A stretch of DNA of 64,000 nucleotides from Actinokineospora pegani (GTDB lineage Bacteria > Actinomycetota > Actinomycetes > Mycobacteriales > Pseudonocardiaceae), in contig NZ_WHOL01000113.1 of assembly GCF_009745975.1 (NCBI RefSeq), positions 62,001-126,000 on the forward strand, read 5' to 3'. Under the pieces are notes generated by a model, which was not told the DNA's origin, ran no database searches, and worked only from the letters and a program-made list of their open reading frames with translations. Positions within the stretch are counted from its first letter, which is position 1. The number at the start of each line of letters is the position of its first letter. A program made the translations under genes and the position numbers. Positions 7,864-17,414 of the stretch are shown here, one piece after another.

Positions 7864-9024
7864 ATGTCGAACCCGCAACCACCGGACCCCGACCGGCAGG
7901 GCCCGTCCCCGCACACCCCGCCCGGTGGTCAGCCGCACCCCGGCTTCGGTCAGCAGCACCCCCAGACCCCGCCGCAGGGTCAGCCCATGTACGGCCAGCA
8001 GCCACCGCAGGGTCAGCCTGGGTACGGGCAGCAGCCACCGCAGGGGCAGCCCATGTACGGCCAGCAGCCGCCGCAGGGGCAGCCTGGGTATGGGCAGCAG
8101 CCCCCGCAGACCCCGCCGCAGGGTCAGCCTGTACATGGGCAGCCCCCGCAAACCCCGCCGCAGGGTCAGCCCGGGTATGGGCAGCAGCCGCCGCAGGGCC
8201 CGCCCAGTGGTCAGTCCGTGCACGGGCAGCCCCCGCAGACCCCGTCAAGCGGCCAGCCCGCCTACGGCCAGCACCCGCCGCAGACCCCACCGGAGGGACA
8301 GCCCGTGTACGGGCAGCCCCACCCCGGCCAGCACCCGGGCACGCCCCCCGGCGGCCAGCCGCAGTACGGGCAGGCCGGCCCGGAGGGCCAGCAGTTCGGC
8401 GCCACCGCGCCGCCGGTGGGCCAGCCCTACCCCGGCCAGCCGCAGGGCGAGCCCGGCCAGTCCCCGCCGTACGCGCAGCCGCCGATGTCCGAGGTGCCGC
8501 CCGGCCAGGTGGGCAAGGGCGCGAGGAAGCGCAAGCTGATCGGCGCGGTGGTGGTCCTCGCGCTCGTCGTGGTCGCGGGTGTGGTCGGCGTGGTGTCGTT
8601 CACCAAGAGCCCGGCCAGCGCCGACGCGGGCGACTGCATCAAGGTCAACCGGGGCGGCTCGACCAGCGCGGACGTCGACAAGATCGACTGTGCCGACCCG
8701 GCGGCGGTCTTCGTCGTCGGCAAGAAGCTCGACAGCGCCAAGGCGACCTGCCCGGACGGCGACTACCAGCAGTACACCAGCAGCGGTCGCGGCTCGGACT
8801 TCTCGCTGTGCCTGGTGGTCAACGCCAAGAAGGGTGACTGCTTCGACGACATCGTCATCGCGGCCCAGGCCAAGCGGGTCGCCTGCTCCGGCGCCGAGCA
8901 CGAGGTGCTCGAGGTCGTCGAGGGCCGATCCGAGCCCGACGCCTGCGCGGGCGCGCTGAACACCAACGACGGGCTCATCTACACCGAGCCGCCCCGCGTG
9001 ATCTGCATGGAGGAGCGCAGGTAG
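7864..9024 (+). CDS. Pro/Gln/Gly-repeat membrane protein with LppU-like domain, paralogue 2
   Basis: This 386-residue protein has residues 1-215 as a low-complexity tail of roughly 11-residue repeats ([11 protein letters not shown] variants). A transmembrane helix follows (about 224-246, [20 protein letters not shown]). The extracellular domain has eight cysteines, arranged as two similar four-cysteine halves each beginning GDC (GDCIKV and GDCFDD). The cytoplasmic Pro-rich tail may act as a flexible scaffold, as in other actinobacterial Pro-rich anchored proteins. The start at 7864 gives [20 protein letters not shown] lies about 10 nt upstream. Function unknown. It is the middle gene of three tandem paralogues. 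Confidence 0.75.
   Translation: MSNPQPPDPDRQGPSPHTPPGGQPHPGFGQQHPQTPPQGQPMYGQQPPQGQPGYGQQPPQGQPMYGQQPPQGQPGYGQQPPQTPPQGQPVHGQPPQTPPQGQPGYGQQPPQGPPSGQSVHGQPPQTPSSGQPAYGQHPPQTPPEGQPVYGQPHPGQHPGTPPGGQPQYGQAGPEGQQFGATAPPVGQPYPGQPQGEPGQSPPYAQPPMSEVPPGQVGKGARKRKLIGAVVVLALVVVAGVVGVVSFTKSPASADAGDCIKVNRGGSTSADVDKIDCADPAAVFVVGKKLDSAKATCPDGDYQQYTSSGRGSDFSLCLVVNAKKGDCFDDIVIAAQAKRVACSGAEHEVLEVVEGRSEPDACAGALNTNDGLIYTEPPRVICMEERR
7960..8319 (+). repeat. In-gene degenerate 33-bp tandem repeats
   Basis: The DNA encoding the PPQGQP(M/G)YGQQ units repeats with a period of about 33 bp with few changes (for example CAGCCGCCGCAGGGGCAGCC recurs). Such tracts change copy number by slippage. It lies inside paralogue 2 and is not intergenic. 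Confidence 0.75.
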
Positions 9025-9048
9025 GCAGCGGCCCGCCGCAGGTTGCGA

Positions 9049-9065
9049 TTACTCCATTCGTGTGA
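9049..9065. promoter_or_regulatory. 17-bp motif shared with the conservon promoter
   Basis: TTACTCCATTCGTGTGA lies in the 129-bp gap before LppU-like paralogue 3. It matches TTACTCCATACGGGTGA (13481-13497), upstream of the conservon, at 15 of 17 positions. Both copies lie in intergenic AT-richer DNA in the same orientation, which suggests binding by a common regulator. Identity unknown. Confidence 0.45.
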
Positions 9066-9153
9066 CATGGCGCGGTTCTGCCAGTTACGTTCTCACCGCG
9101 AGTGACGAAATTCGGCGGCGAACGCTGCCCCCTGACACCCGAGGTGCCTTCCT

Positions 9154-9801
9154 ATGACCACGCAGCCGCCCCCTGACCAACCGCCGCCGGGCCAGCAGCC
9201 CCCGCCCCAGGGGCAGCCGTTCCAGGGGCAGCCACCGCACGGTCAGCCCTTCCCGGGGCAGCCCGGCCAGCCCACGGCGCCCCAGCAGCAGCCGCCCAAG
9301 AAGAGGAGTTGGAAGACCAGCCTGGCCGTGCTGCTGGTCCTCGGGCTCGTCCTCGGGGGCGCCTACATCTGGCAGCAGACCAGCACCCCCTCCGGCGCGG
9401 AGGTGGGCGAGTGCATCAAGGTCAACCGGGCCGAGGCGGACGACGCGGACGTCGACAAGATCGACTGCTCCGAGCCGGGGGCCGTCTTCGTCATCACCAA
9501 GCGCAGCGAGAGCTCGGTCGGCCGCTGCCCGGAGGGCGACTTCCTGCAGTACACCAGCCGTGGTCGCGGCGGCGCGGGCTACGGGCTGTGCCTGGCCCTG
9601 AACGTGGAGAAGGGCGACTGCCTCAACGACCTGGAGTCCGCGGAGAAGGCCGCCAGGGTCGACTGCGCGGGCGCCCAGTACGAGGTGCTCGACGTCCTCG
9701 ACGGTGAGACGGAGAAGACGAAGTGCCGTGAGGTGGGCGCCGACACCGCGTTCGCCTACTCGGACCCGGCGAAGGCCATCTGCATCAAGATCAACGCCTG
9801 A
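9154..9801 (+). CDS. Pro/Gln-rich membrane protein with LppU-like domain, paralogue 3
   Basis: This 215-residue protein has a short Pro/Gln-rich tail (1-48), a basic stop (KKRSWK), one transmembrane helix (about 54-72, LAVLLVLGLVLGGAYIW) and an eight-cysteine domain. That domain is clearly paralogous to the preceding gene: GECIKVNRAEADDADVDKID aligns with [20 protein letters not shown]. The Pro tail is far shorter than in paralogue 2. An intrinsic-type stem-loop follows the stop by 7 nt. The gene has its own 129-bp upstream region containing the 17-bp motif, so it may be regulated separately from paralogue 2. Confidence 0.75.
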   Translation: MTTQPPPDQPPPGQQPPPQGQPFQGQPPHGQPFPGQPGQPTAPQQQPPKKRSWKTSLAVLLVLGLVLGGAYIWQQTSTPSGAEVGECIKVNRAEADDADVDKIDCSEPGAVFVITKRSESSVGRCPEGDFLQYTSRGRGGAGYGLCLALNVEKGDCLNDLESAEKAARVDCAGAQYEVLDVLDGETEKTKCREVGADTAFAYSDPAKAICIKINA

Positions 9802-9808
9802 CACCCGG

Positions 9809-9843
9809 CGAAGGCCCCCGGCGCACCGAGCCGGGGGCCTTCG
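9809..9843. terminator. Bidirectional stem-loop terminator
   Basis: A perfect 14-bp stem CGAAGGCCCCCGGC (9809-9822) pairs with 9830-9843 across a 7-nt loop. It lies between the convergent LppU-like paralogue 3 and the ABC ATPase gene. It probably ends both transcripts. Confidence 0.8.
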
Positions 9844-9850
9844 CGCGAGG

Positions 9851-10660
9851 TCAGTGCTCGACCGGCACCGAGCGCTGCTGGGGCACGCCCTGCAGCAGCC
9901 CGGCCACCCGCGCCCGCAGCTCGACGAACTCCTCGCTGGCCCGGGTGGTGATCTGGTCGCGCTCGGCGCCCAGGTCGACGGTCAGCTCCGCGACCACCGT
10001 CGCGGGCGACTTCGACAGCACCAGCACTCGGTCGCCCAGGTACACGCTCTCGTCGATGTCGTGGGTGACCAGCAGGACCGTGGTGTCCTGCTCGCGGCGC
10101 ACCCGCAGCAGCAGGTCCTCCAGCTCGAACCGGGTCTGCGCGTCGACCGAGGCGAACGGCTCGTCCATCAGCAGCAGCGCCGGGCGATAGGCCAGCGCGC
10201 GGGCGATGGCCACCCGCTGCTGCATGCCGCCGGAGAGCTGCCACGGGTACTTGCGGCCCGCCTTGTCCAGCCCGACCGACGCCAGCGCCTCGGCCGCCCG
10301 CGACGCGCGCTCGGCCCTGGCCAGGCCGCGCAGCGGGAACTCGACGTTGCGCTGCACCGACAGCCACGGGAACAGCGAGCGGCTGTAGTCCTGGAAGACC
10401 ACCGCCAGGTCGGCCGGGACCCCGTCGACCGGGGAGCCGTGCAGGCTGACCGCACCCCTGGACGGCCTGACCAGCCCGGCGATGGTGCGCAGCAGGGTCG
10501 ACTTGCCGCAGCCGGACGGGCCGACCACGCAGACCAGCTCGCCCGCCCCGACCGAGAAGCCCAGCGCGTCGATGGCGTCGTGCGCGCCGTCCTTGCCCTG
10601 GTAGGTGTGGCCGAGGTCGGTGACCTCGAGCATCGGCCCTGCCTTCGACAGGTCTGTCAC
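9851..10660 (-). CDS. ABC importer ATP-binding protein (SsuB/NrtD/TauB type)
   Basis: A 269-residue nucleotide-binding subunit. Walker A is GPSGCGKS (about 47-54), the signature is LSGGMQQRVAIARAL, Walker B is LLLMDEPFASVD and the switch His is in LLVTHDIDE. The sequence style is that of the nitrate/sulfonate/taurine subfamily. It is the last gene of a four-gene leftward operon: substrate-binding protein, permease, permease, ATPase. It starts at a GTG one base after the permease stop. Substrate cannot be assigned from the ATPase. Confidence 0.9.
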   Translation of the reverse strand: MTDLSKAGPMLEVTDLGHTYQGKDGAHDAIDALGFSVGAGELVCVVGPSGCGKSTLLRTIAGLVRPSRGAVSLHGSPVDGVPADLAVVFQDYSRSLFPWLSVQRNVEFPLRGLARAERASRAAEALASVGLDKAGRKYPWQLSGGMQQRVAIARALAYRPALLLMDEPFASVDAQTRFELEDLLLRVRREQDTTVLLVTHDIDESVYLGDRVLVLSKSPATVVAELTVDLGAERDQITTRASEEFVELRARVAGLLQGVPQQRSVPVEH

Positions 10661-10661
10661 G

Positions 10662-11444
10662 TCAGCCTCCGGTGGCGAGGGTCTTGGCTTCGGGGGAGTG
10701 GCCCGGCTGCCAGGCGAGCGCCCGCCGCTCGGCGAGCAGCAGCAGCGTGTTGAACAGGTAGCCGAGGATGCCCAGCAGCACGATCCACGCCCACATCGCG
10801 GGCAGCGCGTAGTCGCGCTGGGCCTGCACGAGCTGGTTGCCGACGCCGTTGAGCGAGCCGATCAGCTCCGAGATGACCATCAGCACCAGCGCGATCGACA
10901 GGCTCAGCCGCAGCCCGGCGAACACCTTCGGCAGCGCCGAGGGCAGCACGACGCCCAGCAGCCACTGCGCCCGGCTGAGCCGGAACGCGCGCGCGGTCTC
11001 GACCTTGGTCGCGTCGACCGAGCGGGCGCCGTCGACGGTGTTGAGCAGCACCGGCCACAGCGCGCCGAAGGCGATCGTCGGGAGCTGCATCGAGGTCACC
11101 CCGATGGTCGCGGCGAAGAACGGCACCAGCAGCGGCGGCGGGATGGACCGGATGAAGGTGAACGCCGGGCTCAGGTAGGCCATCGCGGTCGCCGACCGGC
11201 CGAGCAGGACGCCCAGCGCGACCCCGACGACCGCGGCGGTGGCGAACCCGGCCAGCATCCGGCCGACGCCGGGCACCACGTGCTCGCCGAACAGCGGGGA
11301 GAACCACAGCTCCCCGGCCGCCTCGGCGATCGTGGTCGGCGGCGGGAAGAACACGTCGTCGGCGGCGCGGGCGAGCAGTTCCCAGACCAGGACGGCCACG
11401 GCGAACACGACCCAGCGCTGGCCCGCCTCCTTGAGGAGCCTCAC
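10662..11444 (-). CDS. ABC importer permease 2 (SsuC-like)
   Basis: The 260-residue inner-membrane permease has about six hydrophobic helices and the EAA-type cytoplasmic loop (ETARAFRLSRAQWLLGVVLPSALP) that docks on the ATPase. Its GTG start overlaps the preceding permease stop by 4 bp (GTGA). It is clearly different in sequence from permease 1. The transporter therefore probably uses a heterodimeric pore, unlike the single homodimeric SsuC/TauC of model systems. Confidence 0.88.
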   Translation of the reverse strand: MRLLKEAGQRWVVFAVAVLVWELLARAADDVFFPPPTTIAEAAGELWFSPLFGEHVVPGVGRMLAGFATAAVVGVALGVLLGRSATAMAYLSPAFTFIRSIPPPLLVPFFAATIGVTSMQLPTIAFGALWPVLLNTVDGARSVDATKVETARAFRLSRAQWLLGVVLPSALPKVFAGLRLSLSIALVLMVISELIGSLNGVGNQLVQAQRDYALPAMWAWIVLLGILGYLFNTLLLLAERRALAWQPGHSPEAKTLATGG

Positions 11445-12214
11445 CGTTCACCCCCGCGCGCGTTCCACCCGAACAGGCGGTCGTTGAGCTTCTCCAGCCC
11501 CGCGTTCGCCGCGTAGCCGATGACCCCGGCCAGCACGGTCCCGGCCAGCACGACGTCCATCTGAGACGCCCCGGCGCTGGCCTCGAGCACGAGCTGGCCG
11601 AGGCCGATCGTGCCGCCGGAGAACAGCTCCACGCTGACCACGACGGCCAGCGACATGGCGAAGGTGAGCCGCACGCCGGTCAGCACGAACGGCGCCGCGC
11701 TGGGCAGCGCCACCCTGGTCAGCACGCCGAGGCGGCCGACCCCGAACGCCCGCGCGGTCTGCACGTGCAGGGGGTCGAGCTCGTCGAGGGCGTACATCGT
11801 GTTGAACAGGACCGGCCACAGCCCGGCGAAGGTGGCCAGCACGATCTTGGTGTCCGGGCCGGTGCCGAAGGTCAGCAGGGCCAGCGGGATCAGCGCCACG
11901 GCCGGGATCGGCCGCAGGAACTCCACCACCGTCATCATCGCCCTGCGCACCCAGGACACGCTGCCCAGCAGCAGCCCGGCGGGCACCGCGATCAGGACCG
12001 ACAGCGCGACCGCGATCAGGGTCGCCAGCACGGTGGCGATCACCGCCCGCAGGAACCCCACGTCGCCGAGCAGCCGGACCAGGGTGGGCAGGACCACCGA
12101 GGGTGGCCGCAGGTAGTACTCCGGGACCAGGCCGGTCCGGCTGGCCGCTTCCCACACGAGGAAGAGGCCGACCAGACCGACCAGCCCGGCGGTGAACCGA
12201 GGACCGCGCCGCAC
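11441..12214 (-). CDS. ABC importer permease 1 (SsuC-like)
   Basis: A 257-residue permease with a SsuC/TauC-type layout: an N-terminal helix (AGLVGLVGLFLVWEAA), then helices around the EAA loop (QTARAFGVGRLGVLTRVALPSAAP). It starts at a GTG one base after the substrate-binding-protein stop and overlaps the next permease by 4 bp. Tight packing indicates translational coupling through the operon. Confidence 0.88.
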   Translation of the reverse strand: MRRGPRFTAGLVGLVGLFLVWEAASRTGLVPEYYLRPPSVVLPTLVRLLGDVGFLRAVIATVLATLIAVALSVLIAVPAGLLLGSVSWVRRAMMTVVEFLRPIPAVALIPLALLTFGTGPDTKIVLATFAGLWPVLFNTMYALDELDPLHVQTARAFGVGRLGVLTRVALPSAAPFVLTGVRLTFAMSLAVVVSVELFSGGTIGLGQLVLEASAGASQMDVVLAGTVLAGVIGYAANAGLEKLNDRLFGWNARGGER

Positions 12215-12215
12215 G

Positions 12216-13247
12216 TCACTTACCGGCGGTGCCCGCGTTCGGGATCATGGTGGCCACGTCCAGGGCGCCCTGGATCACCCCGAAGTCCTTCATCAGGTTC
12301 GCCACCCGCTGGATGCGGGTGGGGACCAGCGAGGTGGGGTAGGTCGACATCGTGACCAGCTTGGCGGTCTGCTCGTCGACCTTGGCGTACTTGACGAACA
12401 TCGGCTCCATCTTGGTGCGGTCGGTCGCCTCGGCCTGCGCCCGCGACAGCCCGCGCTGGAAGGCGGCGAGCGTGTTGGGGCTGGTGGTGGCGAACTTGCC
12501 GTTGCCGCTGACCGCGGTGTAGCCCGACATCGGGATCTCGGCGGTGGGGCCGGTGGCGCAGTCGAACACCGGGACCGCGCCGAGCTGCTTCTGCGCGGTG
12601 GTCACCCACGGCTCGGCCAGCACGGCGCCGTCGACCTCGCCGTTCTGCATGGCCGTGATCATGTTCGGGAACGGCATCTCGACCCACTGGATCGACTCGT
12701 GCGCCACGCCCAAGGTCTTGAGGACCGAAGACGGCGCCAGGTCGCTGATGCTGCGGCGGGCGGTGAGCGCGATGCGCTTGCCCGGGATGTCCTGCGGGGT
12801 CTTCAGCGAGGAGTTCGGCGGGGCCACCACGACCAGGTGGCCGGGCTTGGCGGCCAGCGCGTCGGCGACGATCTTGAAGTCGGCGACCTTGGTGCTCTGC
12901 GCCTGCAGCACCGCGGGGTAGGTGGTGAAGGCGATGTCGAGGTCGCCGTTGAGCACGCCGCTGATCCCAGCCGGACCCGAGGCCATGACGACCGGCTCGA
13001 CCTCGACGCCCTCCTCCTTGAAGTAGCCTTGCTCGACGGCCCGGTAGAAGGGGGCGGCGTCGACGACCGGCAGCACGCCGACCTTGATCTTGGCCTTCTC
13101 CACCGCGCCGGTGCCCGAGGCGTTCGATCCGCCCGAGTCGTCACCGCCGAGCAGGCCGCACCCGCTCACGGTCGCGAGCAGGGTCATCGCCACGGCGGCG
13201 ATGGGCAGGCGGGCACGGGCCCGGCCGCGGGCAAAGCGTCGAAGCAT
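12216..13247 (-). CDS. ABC importer substrate-binding lipoprotein (SsuA/NMT1-like)
   Basis: This 343-residue lipoprotein has a basic N-terminus and the lipobox TVSGC (Cys30), followed by a Gly/Ser linker. The mature domain has the NMT1/SsuA pattern: IKVGVLPVVDAAPFYRAVEQGYFKEEG at its start and GDLDIAFTTYPAVLQ in the ligand cleft. The ATG at 13247 has AGGAGAGG upstream. The family binds nitrate, sulfonates, taurine or pyrimidines. Its position back to back with a nitrate/nitrite-sensing kinase makes an inorganic anion or an N/S source plausible, but that is inference. It is the first gene of the importer operon. Confidence 0.88.
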   Translation of the reverse strand: MLRRFARGRARARLPIAAVAMTLLATVSGCGLLGGDDSGGSNASGTGAVEKAKIKVGVLPVVDAAPFYRAVEQGYFKEEGVEVEPVVMASGPAGISGVLNGDLDIAFTTYPAVLQAQSTKVADFKIVADALAAKPGHLVVVAPPNSSLKTPQDIPGKRIALTARRSISDLAPSSVLKTLGVAHESIQWVEMPFPNMITAMQNGEVDGAVLAEPWVTTAQKQLGAVPVFDCATGPTAEIPMSGYTAVSGNGKFATTSPNTLAAFQRGLSRAQAEATDRTKMEPMFVKYAKVDEQTAKLVTMSTYPTSLVPTRIQRVANLMKDFGVIQGALDVATMIPNAGTAGK

Positions 13248-13769
13248 TGGAGCCTCTCCTCGTAGGAGCACACGGGTTTGTCTGAGGTGCAGTTCCCCCT
13301 GGACACCGAGACGCACTGTAGAGACTTGGCATGCGGGTCACAATGAGTACGCACTAGGTGCCTAGTGGTGAACCCTCTCACTGAATCAGGTGGTTCAGTT
13401 AACCCGTGTGGGCGAACTCGAGATGACTTCTGACCTGGGGTTTACTGAACGTAACTGTTGTCTCGAAGCGGGCAACCGTTTTACTCCATACGGGTGATAT
13501 CCCCCCTAATGTAAACAGCGTTTACTAACTGGACTCGAGCACTGGGGTCCGACTGACTTGGATACCCATCTGTGACTGTCCCCTGGAAGGCTTACATCGT
13601 GGCGGGGACTTCGCTACCTTCTGTGCTCACAGTCGGGGGTACGCTCTAGCAGGCAGCAGCGGGGCCGTCATGGTCCTGGCCCGGAGGCGTCCCATGCTGT
13701 GTAGTTGTCCGTGAGAGCTGGCCTCCGACTCGACGGGCTACTGGCTCAGATGCAGGGAGAGTGCTGGCA
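13248..13769. promoter_or_regulatory. 522-bp divergent control region of importer and conservon
   Basis: This unusually long, AT-richer gap contains several inverted repeats: CACTAGG-tg-CCTAGTG (13352-13367), ACTGAA-N8-TTCAGT (13380-13399), GTAAAC-agc-GTTTAC (13511-13525), plus the related half-site text TTTACTGAACGTAACTG near 13441. It also holds the 17-bp motif TTACTCCATACGGGTGA (13481-13497) shared with the region before paralogue 3. At least two regulators probably act here. No gene is visible. Confidence 0.6.
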
Positions 13770-16700
13770 GTGCCCGACCACACCGGAGGGCCCGCGACGT
13801 CCGAGGCGGAAGCGGGTGCCGCGGCCAAGGCGAGGAGCTCCGGTCGCAAGATCGTCGAGGGCGGTCCGCGCTGGCGGCTGCGCAACTGGCGGCTGCGCAC
13901 CAAGCTCATCGCGGTCCTGCTCGTCCCGATCATCACCGCCATCGCGCTCGGCGTGCTGCGCACCGCCAACGAGCTCGACCGGGCCAGCACCTTCGGCGAC
14001 GCCTCGTCCTCCATCGCCGCCACCCTCGACGTCGTCGCCCTCGTGCACGACCTGCAGGGCGAGCGCAACCTCGTCGTCTCCTACGTGGCAGGCGGCCGCA
14101 GCGGCGACAAGGCCACGATGGACGCCCAGATCCAGCGCACCGACTCCAGCCTGACCAAGCTGAGCCAGGCCGCCGAGGACGCCACCACCAGCAACGCCCC
14201 GCTGCTCGACGACCTGGTCGTTCGGCTCAACGCGGTCAGCGCCGTGCGCGACGCCGCGCTCAACAGCGCCTACCCCGACGTCGCGGTCTACCAGGCCTAC
14301 ACCGGCCTGCTGGAGAACGTGCTCAGCGCGGGCGCGGAGTTCACCTCCACGCTGGCCCAGCCGGAGATCTCCCGGCTCGGCGCCGCCGCGCTGGCCATCG
14401 TGCAGGCCAAGGAGTTCCAGGGCAGGCAGAACGCGATCCTGCTGATCGCCGCCGCCCGCGACTCCTTCCCCGCGGGCATGCTGCAGCAGGCCCGAGCCGC
14501 CTCGGCCAGCTACGACGCGGCCATCACCAACTTCCGGGCCAACGCCGACGCGAACGAGGCCCAGTTCTTCGCCGACACGTTCTCCGGCGCCGAGGTCGAC
14601 GACCGCGAGCGGATCGTGGTCACCGCGTTCAACGACGCCGACCGCGGCAACCCGCTGACCATCGACCAGGCCCGCCTGGTCAACGACGCCCGGGTCACCG
14701 CGGAGGCCATGCGCCGCGTCGAGGTCTCGCTGCTCGGCGCGCTGCGCAGCAGCGCCCAGAACTCCGCCAGCGACGCGGCCTTCGTGGCCTGGCGCGACGC
14801 GGCCATCGTGCTGCTGGCCATCCTGGCCGCGCTCGGCGTCACCGTCCTGGTCGCGCGCTCGCTGCTGGTCCCGCTGCGCGTGCTGCGCCGCGACGCCCTG
14901 GACGTGGCGAACCGGCGGCTGCCCGAGACCGTCCAGCGCATCCTCGCCGACCCCGACCCGGTGGAGGCGTCCAAGTCCGCCGTCGACCCGGTGCCGGTGT
15001 TCACCCGCGAGGAGACCGGCCAGCTCGCCCGCTCCTTCGACGCCGTGCACGACCAGGCGGTCCGGATGGCGACCGAGCAGGCACTGCTGCGCGACAACAT
15101 CAACTCGATCTTCGTCAACCTCTCCCGCCGGTCGCAGACCCTGGTCGAGCGCCAGCTCTCGCTGATCGACCGGCTCGAGCAGGACGAGCAGGACCCCGAC
15201 CAGCTCGCCAGCCTGTTCGAGCTCGACCACCTCGCGACGCGCATGCGGCGCAACTCGGAGTCGCTGCTGGTGCTGTCGGGCTCCGGCCTGTCCCGGCAGC
15301 TCTCGCGCCCGGTGCCCGCCTCCGAGGTCGTCGGCGCCGCGGTGTCCGAGGTCGAGCAGTACGCCCGCATCGAGGTGCTCAGCGCCCCGGAGATCGCCGT
15401 GCAGGGCCGCGCGGTCTCCGACCTGGTCCACCTGATCGCGGAGCTGCTGGACAACGCGACCTCGTTCTCCGAGCCGGAGAAGAAGGTCTACGTGCGGATG
15501 GCCACCACCCGGAAGAAGGAACTGGCCGTCCAGATCACCGACTCCGGCGTGGGCATGAACGCCGACGAGATCGAGCAGACCAACGCCCGCCTGGCCGACC
15601 CGCCCGACCTCGACGTCGCGGTGACCCGCCGGATGGGCCTGTACGTGGTCGCCCGGCTGGCCAAGCGGCACGACATCAAGGTCCGGCTGCGCGACAACGA
15701 GGACGTCGAGGGCGGCCTGATCGCCCGCATCACCGTCCCCGCCGCGCTGGTCACCACCGGCGCGGGCGGCAACGCCATCCAGCAGACCGCGGGCTTCGGC
15801 GACACCGCTGTCAAGGCCAGCGGAATCGCGGGCGCCTTCGGCGGGTCCAACCGCGCGGGCTCCGCGCGCACCGAGGGCGGCGTCATCGCCGAGTCCCCGG
15901 TCGAGCGCTCCGCCGACGACCTCGCGGGCTTCCCGTCCTTCGAGCCGCAGTGGGGCGGCGGCAGCATCGAGGACACCGGCGGCTGGGGCCCGCCCGCCGA
16001 CCCGGAGGAGGTCGCCTCCCGGCTCAACGGGCACGGCTTCGACTTCTCCGGCGGCCAGCTCACCCCCGCGGGCGAGGACGACGAGGCCGCCACCACCACC
16101 GCCGAGCCCGACCAGCGCCCGGCTCCCGACTTCGGCACCCCGCGGCGCCCCGAGCTCGAGGACAGCGGCTACGACCTGTTCGGCGCCACGCTGCCCGACC
16201 ACGACGCCCAGCCCCCGGCCGACAGCCCGACCCGCGCCGCGGGCATCGGCAGCGCCTTCGGCGGCCGGACCAACGGCCACGCCCCCGGCGACCGCGAGCC
16301 GGAGCCGGAGTCGTTCTCCGGTTCCTTCGACCGCCCGCTCGAGTCGGAGCCGGACCGGTCCGAGACCGACGCCTACGCGCCGTTCACCTCCTGGCAGCAC
16401 AGCGCCCCGGCCGAGCAGGCCCCGGTCGACCGCGGCCTCGACGCCCCGACCGAGCGGCTGCCGATCTACGAGGCCGTCCTGTCCCAGTGGTTCGAGGCGA
16501 CGGACTCCGGGTCCACCCCGCACCCGCTGGCGGGCGCTGAGCCCGAGCAGGCGGCCACGCCCCCGGCGGCCCAGGCCGATTACGCCGAGGGCGAACAAGA
16601 CACCCCCGTCGAGGCGCAGGCCACCGAGGCCGAGACCGCGCGGGCGGCAGCCTGGCAGTCGCCGGGCGACGACGGGTGGCAGCGGGCACGGGCCCTGCTG

Positions 16701-16973
16701 GACACCCCGGCGGAGACCATTACCACGGCGGGCCTGCCCAAACGCGTCCCCAAGGCGCACCTGGTGCCCGGCTCGGCGGCGCCCAAGGAGGAGGCCGCCG
16801 ACGACTCAGCGGCGGCGCCCCCGCTCCCACCGCGCACCGCGGACGCCGTCCGCGGGCGCATGTCCAGCTTCCAGCAAGGTGTGAGGCGGGGGCGGCACGC
16901 CCTCGTGGACGCCTACCCTGGAGACCAGACCGGTTCATCAGACGAGAGCCGCCAAGACGAGGAGCAGGAGTGA
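13770..16973 (+). CDS. Nitrate/nitrite-sensing (NIT) domain histidine-kinase-like protein, conservon CvnA type
   Basis: About 1067 residues from a GTG at 13770 (GGGAGAG 8 nt upstream). A GTG at 13761 is possible but overlaps its own Shine-Dalgarno. Order: basic N-terminus, TM1 (about 44-62), extracytoplasmic NIT domain (about 65-335), TM2 (about 343-362), HAMP, a short helical region, then a HATPase domain with N box ELLDNATSF (about 557) and G1 box DSGVGM (about 590). Residues from about 670 on form a disordered Pro/Asp/Glu tail. No canonical H box is obvious. This is the membrane sensor of an actinobacterial conservon, thought to signal through the following roadblock, DUF742 and GTPase proteins. 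Confidence 0.88.
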   Translation: MPDHTGGPATSEAEAGAAAKARSSGRKIVEGGPRWRLRNWRLRTKLIAVLLVPIITAIALGVLRTANELDRASTFGDASSSIAATLDVVALVHDLQGERNLVVSYVAGGRSGDKATMDAQIQRTDSSLTKLSQAAEDATTSNAPLLDDLVVRLNAVSAVRDAALNSAYPDVAVYQAYTGLLENVLSAGAEFTSTLAQPEISRLGAAALAIVQAKEFQGRQNAILLIAAARDSFPAGMLQQARAASASYDAAITNFRANADANEAQFFADTFSGAEVDDRERIVVTAFNDADRGNPLTIDQARLVNDARVTAEAMRRVEVSLLGALRSSAQNSASDAAFVAWRDAAIVLLAILAALGVTVLVARSLLVPLRVLRRDALDVANRRLPETVQRILADPDPVEASKSAVDPVPVFTREETGQLARSFDAVHDQAVRMATEQALLRDNINSIFVNLSRRSQTLVERQLSLIDRLEQDEQDPDQLASLFELDHLATRMRRNSESLLVLSGSGLSRQLSRPVPASEVVGAAVSEVEQYARIEVLSAPEIAVQGRAVSDLVHLIAELLDNATSFSEPEKKVYVRMATTRKKELAVQITDSGVGMNADEIEQTNARLADPPDLDVAVTRRMGLYVVARLAKRHDIKVRLRDNEDVEGGLIARITVPAALVTTGAGGNAIQQTAGFGDTAVKASGIAGAFGGSNRAGSARTEGGVIAESPVERSADDLAGFPSFEPQWGGGSIEDTGGWGPPADPEEVASRLNGHGFDFSGGQLTPAGEDDEAATTTAEPDQRPAPDFGTPRRPELEDSGYDLFGATLPDHDAQPPADSPTRAAGIGSAFGGRTNGHAPGDREPEPESFSGSFDRPLESEPDRSETDAYAPFTSWQHSAPAEQAPVDRGLDAPTERLPIYEAVLSQWFEATDSGSTPHPLAGAEPEQAATPPAAQADYAEGEQDTPVEAQATEAETARAAAWQSPGDDGWQRARALLDTPAETITTAGLPKRVPKAHLVPGSAAPKEEAADDSAAAPPLPPRTADAVRGRMSSFQQGVRRGRHALVDAYPGDQTGSSDESRQDEEQE

Positions 16974-17395
16974 CGACCGCGTCCGTACACCAGCCCGGCA
17001 GCTTCGGGTGGCTCATCACCGATTTCGTCCGTCAGGTCCCTGGCGCGGCGCACGCCGTGGTGGTGTCCGCCGACGGGTTGCTGCTCGCCGGCTCCCAGGG
17101 CCTGCCCCGCGACCGCGCCGAGCAGCTTTCCGCGGTCGCCTCCGGCCTGGTCAGCCTGACCGCGGGCGCCGCGCGCTGCTTCGAGGCGGGCGGGGTCAAC
17201 CAGACCGTGGTCGAGATGGACCGCGGCTACCTGTTCCTGATGTCCATCTCCGACGGCTCCTGCCTGGCCGTGCTCGCCGCACCGAACTGCGACATCGGCC
17301 TGGTCGCCTACGAGATGACCCTGCTGGTCGAGCGAGTCGGCCAGCAGATGACCCCCGAGCTGCGCGCCCAGCTACAGGGCACGCAGCGCCGGTGA
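16970..17395 (+). CDS. Roadblock/LC7 domain protein, conservon CvnB type
   Basis: The 141-residue single-domain protein has the roadblock/LC7 fold. Landmarks are the [22 protein letters not shown] strand-turn and the C-terminal [20 protein letters not shown] helix. Its GTG overlaps the kinase stop (GTGA), so the two are translationally coupled. In conservons and MglA/MglB-like systems, roadblock proteins bind and regulate the partner small GTPase, encoded two genes downstream here. Confidence 0.92.
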   Translation: MTTASVHQPGSFGWLITDFVRQVPGAAHAVVVSADGLLLAGSQGLPRDRAEQLSAVASGLVSLTAGAARCFEAGGVNQTVVEMDRGYLFLMSISDGSCLAVLAAPNCDIGLVAYEMTLLVERVGQQMTPELRAQLQGTQRR

Positions 17396-17414
17396 TCGAG
17401 CGGGTGAGCACGCG

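Noticed and set aside
7960-8319. Regular short repeats that could suggest a CRISPR array
   Set aside because: The repeats are in frame, about 33 bp, without unique spacers, and encode PPQGQP units inside a gene.
13746-16760. 1004-codon open frame antisense to the NIT sensor
   Set aside because: Composition is Gly/Val/Arg-rich shadow of a GC-rich gene. The plus strand has clear NIT, HAMP and HATPase motifs.
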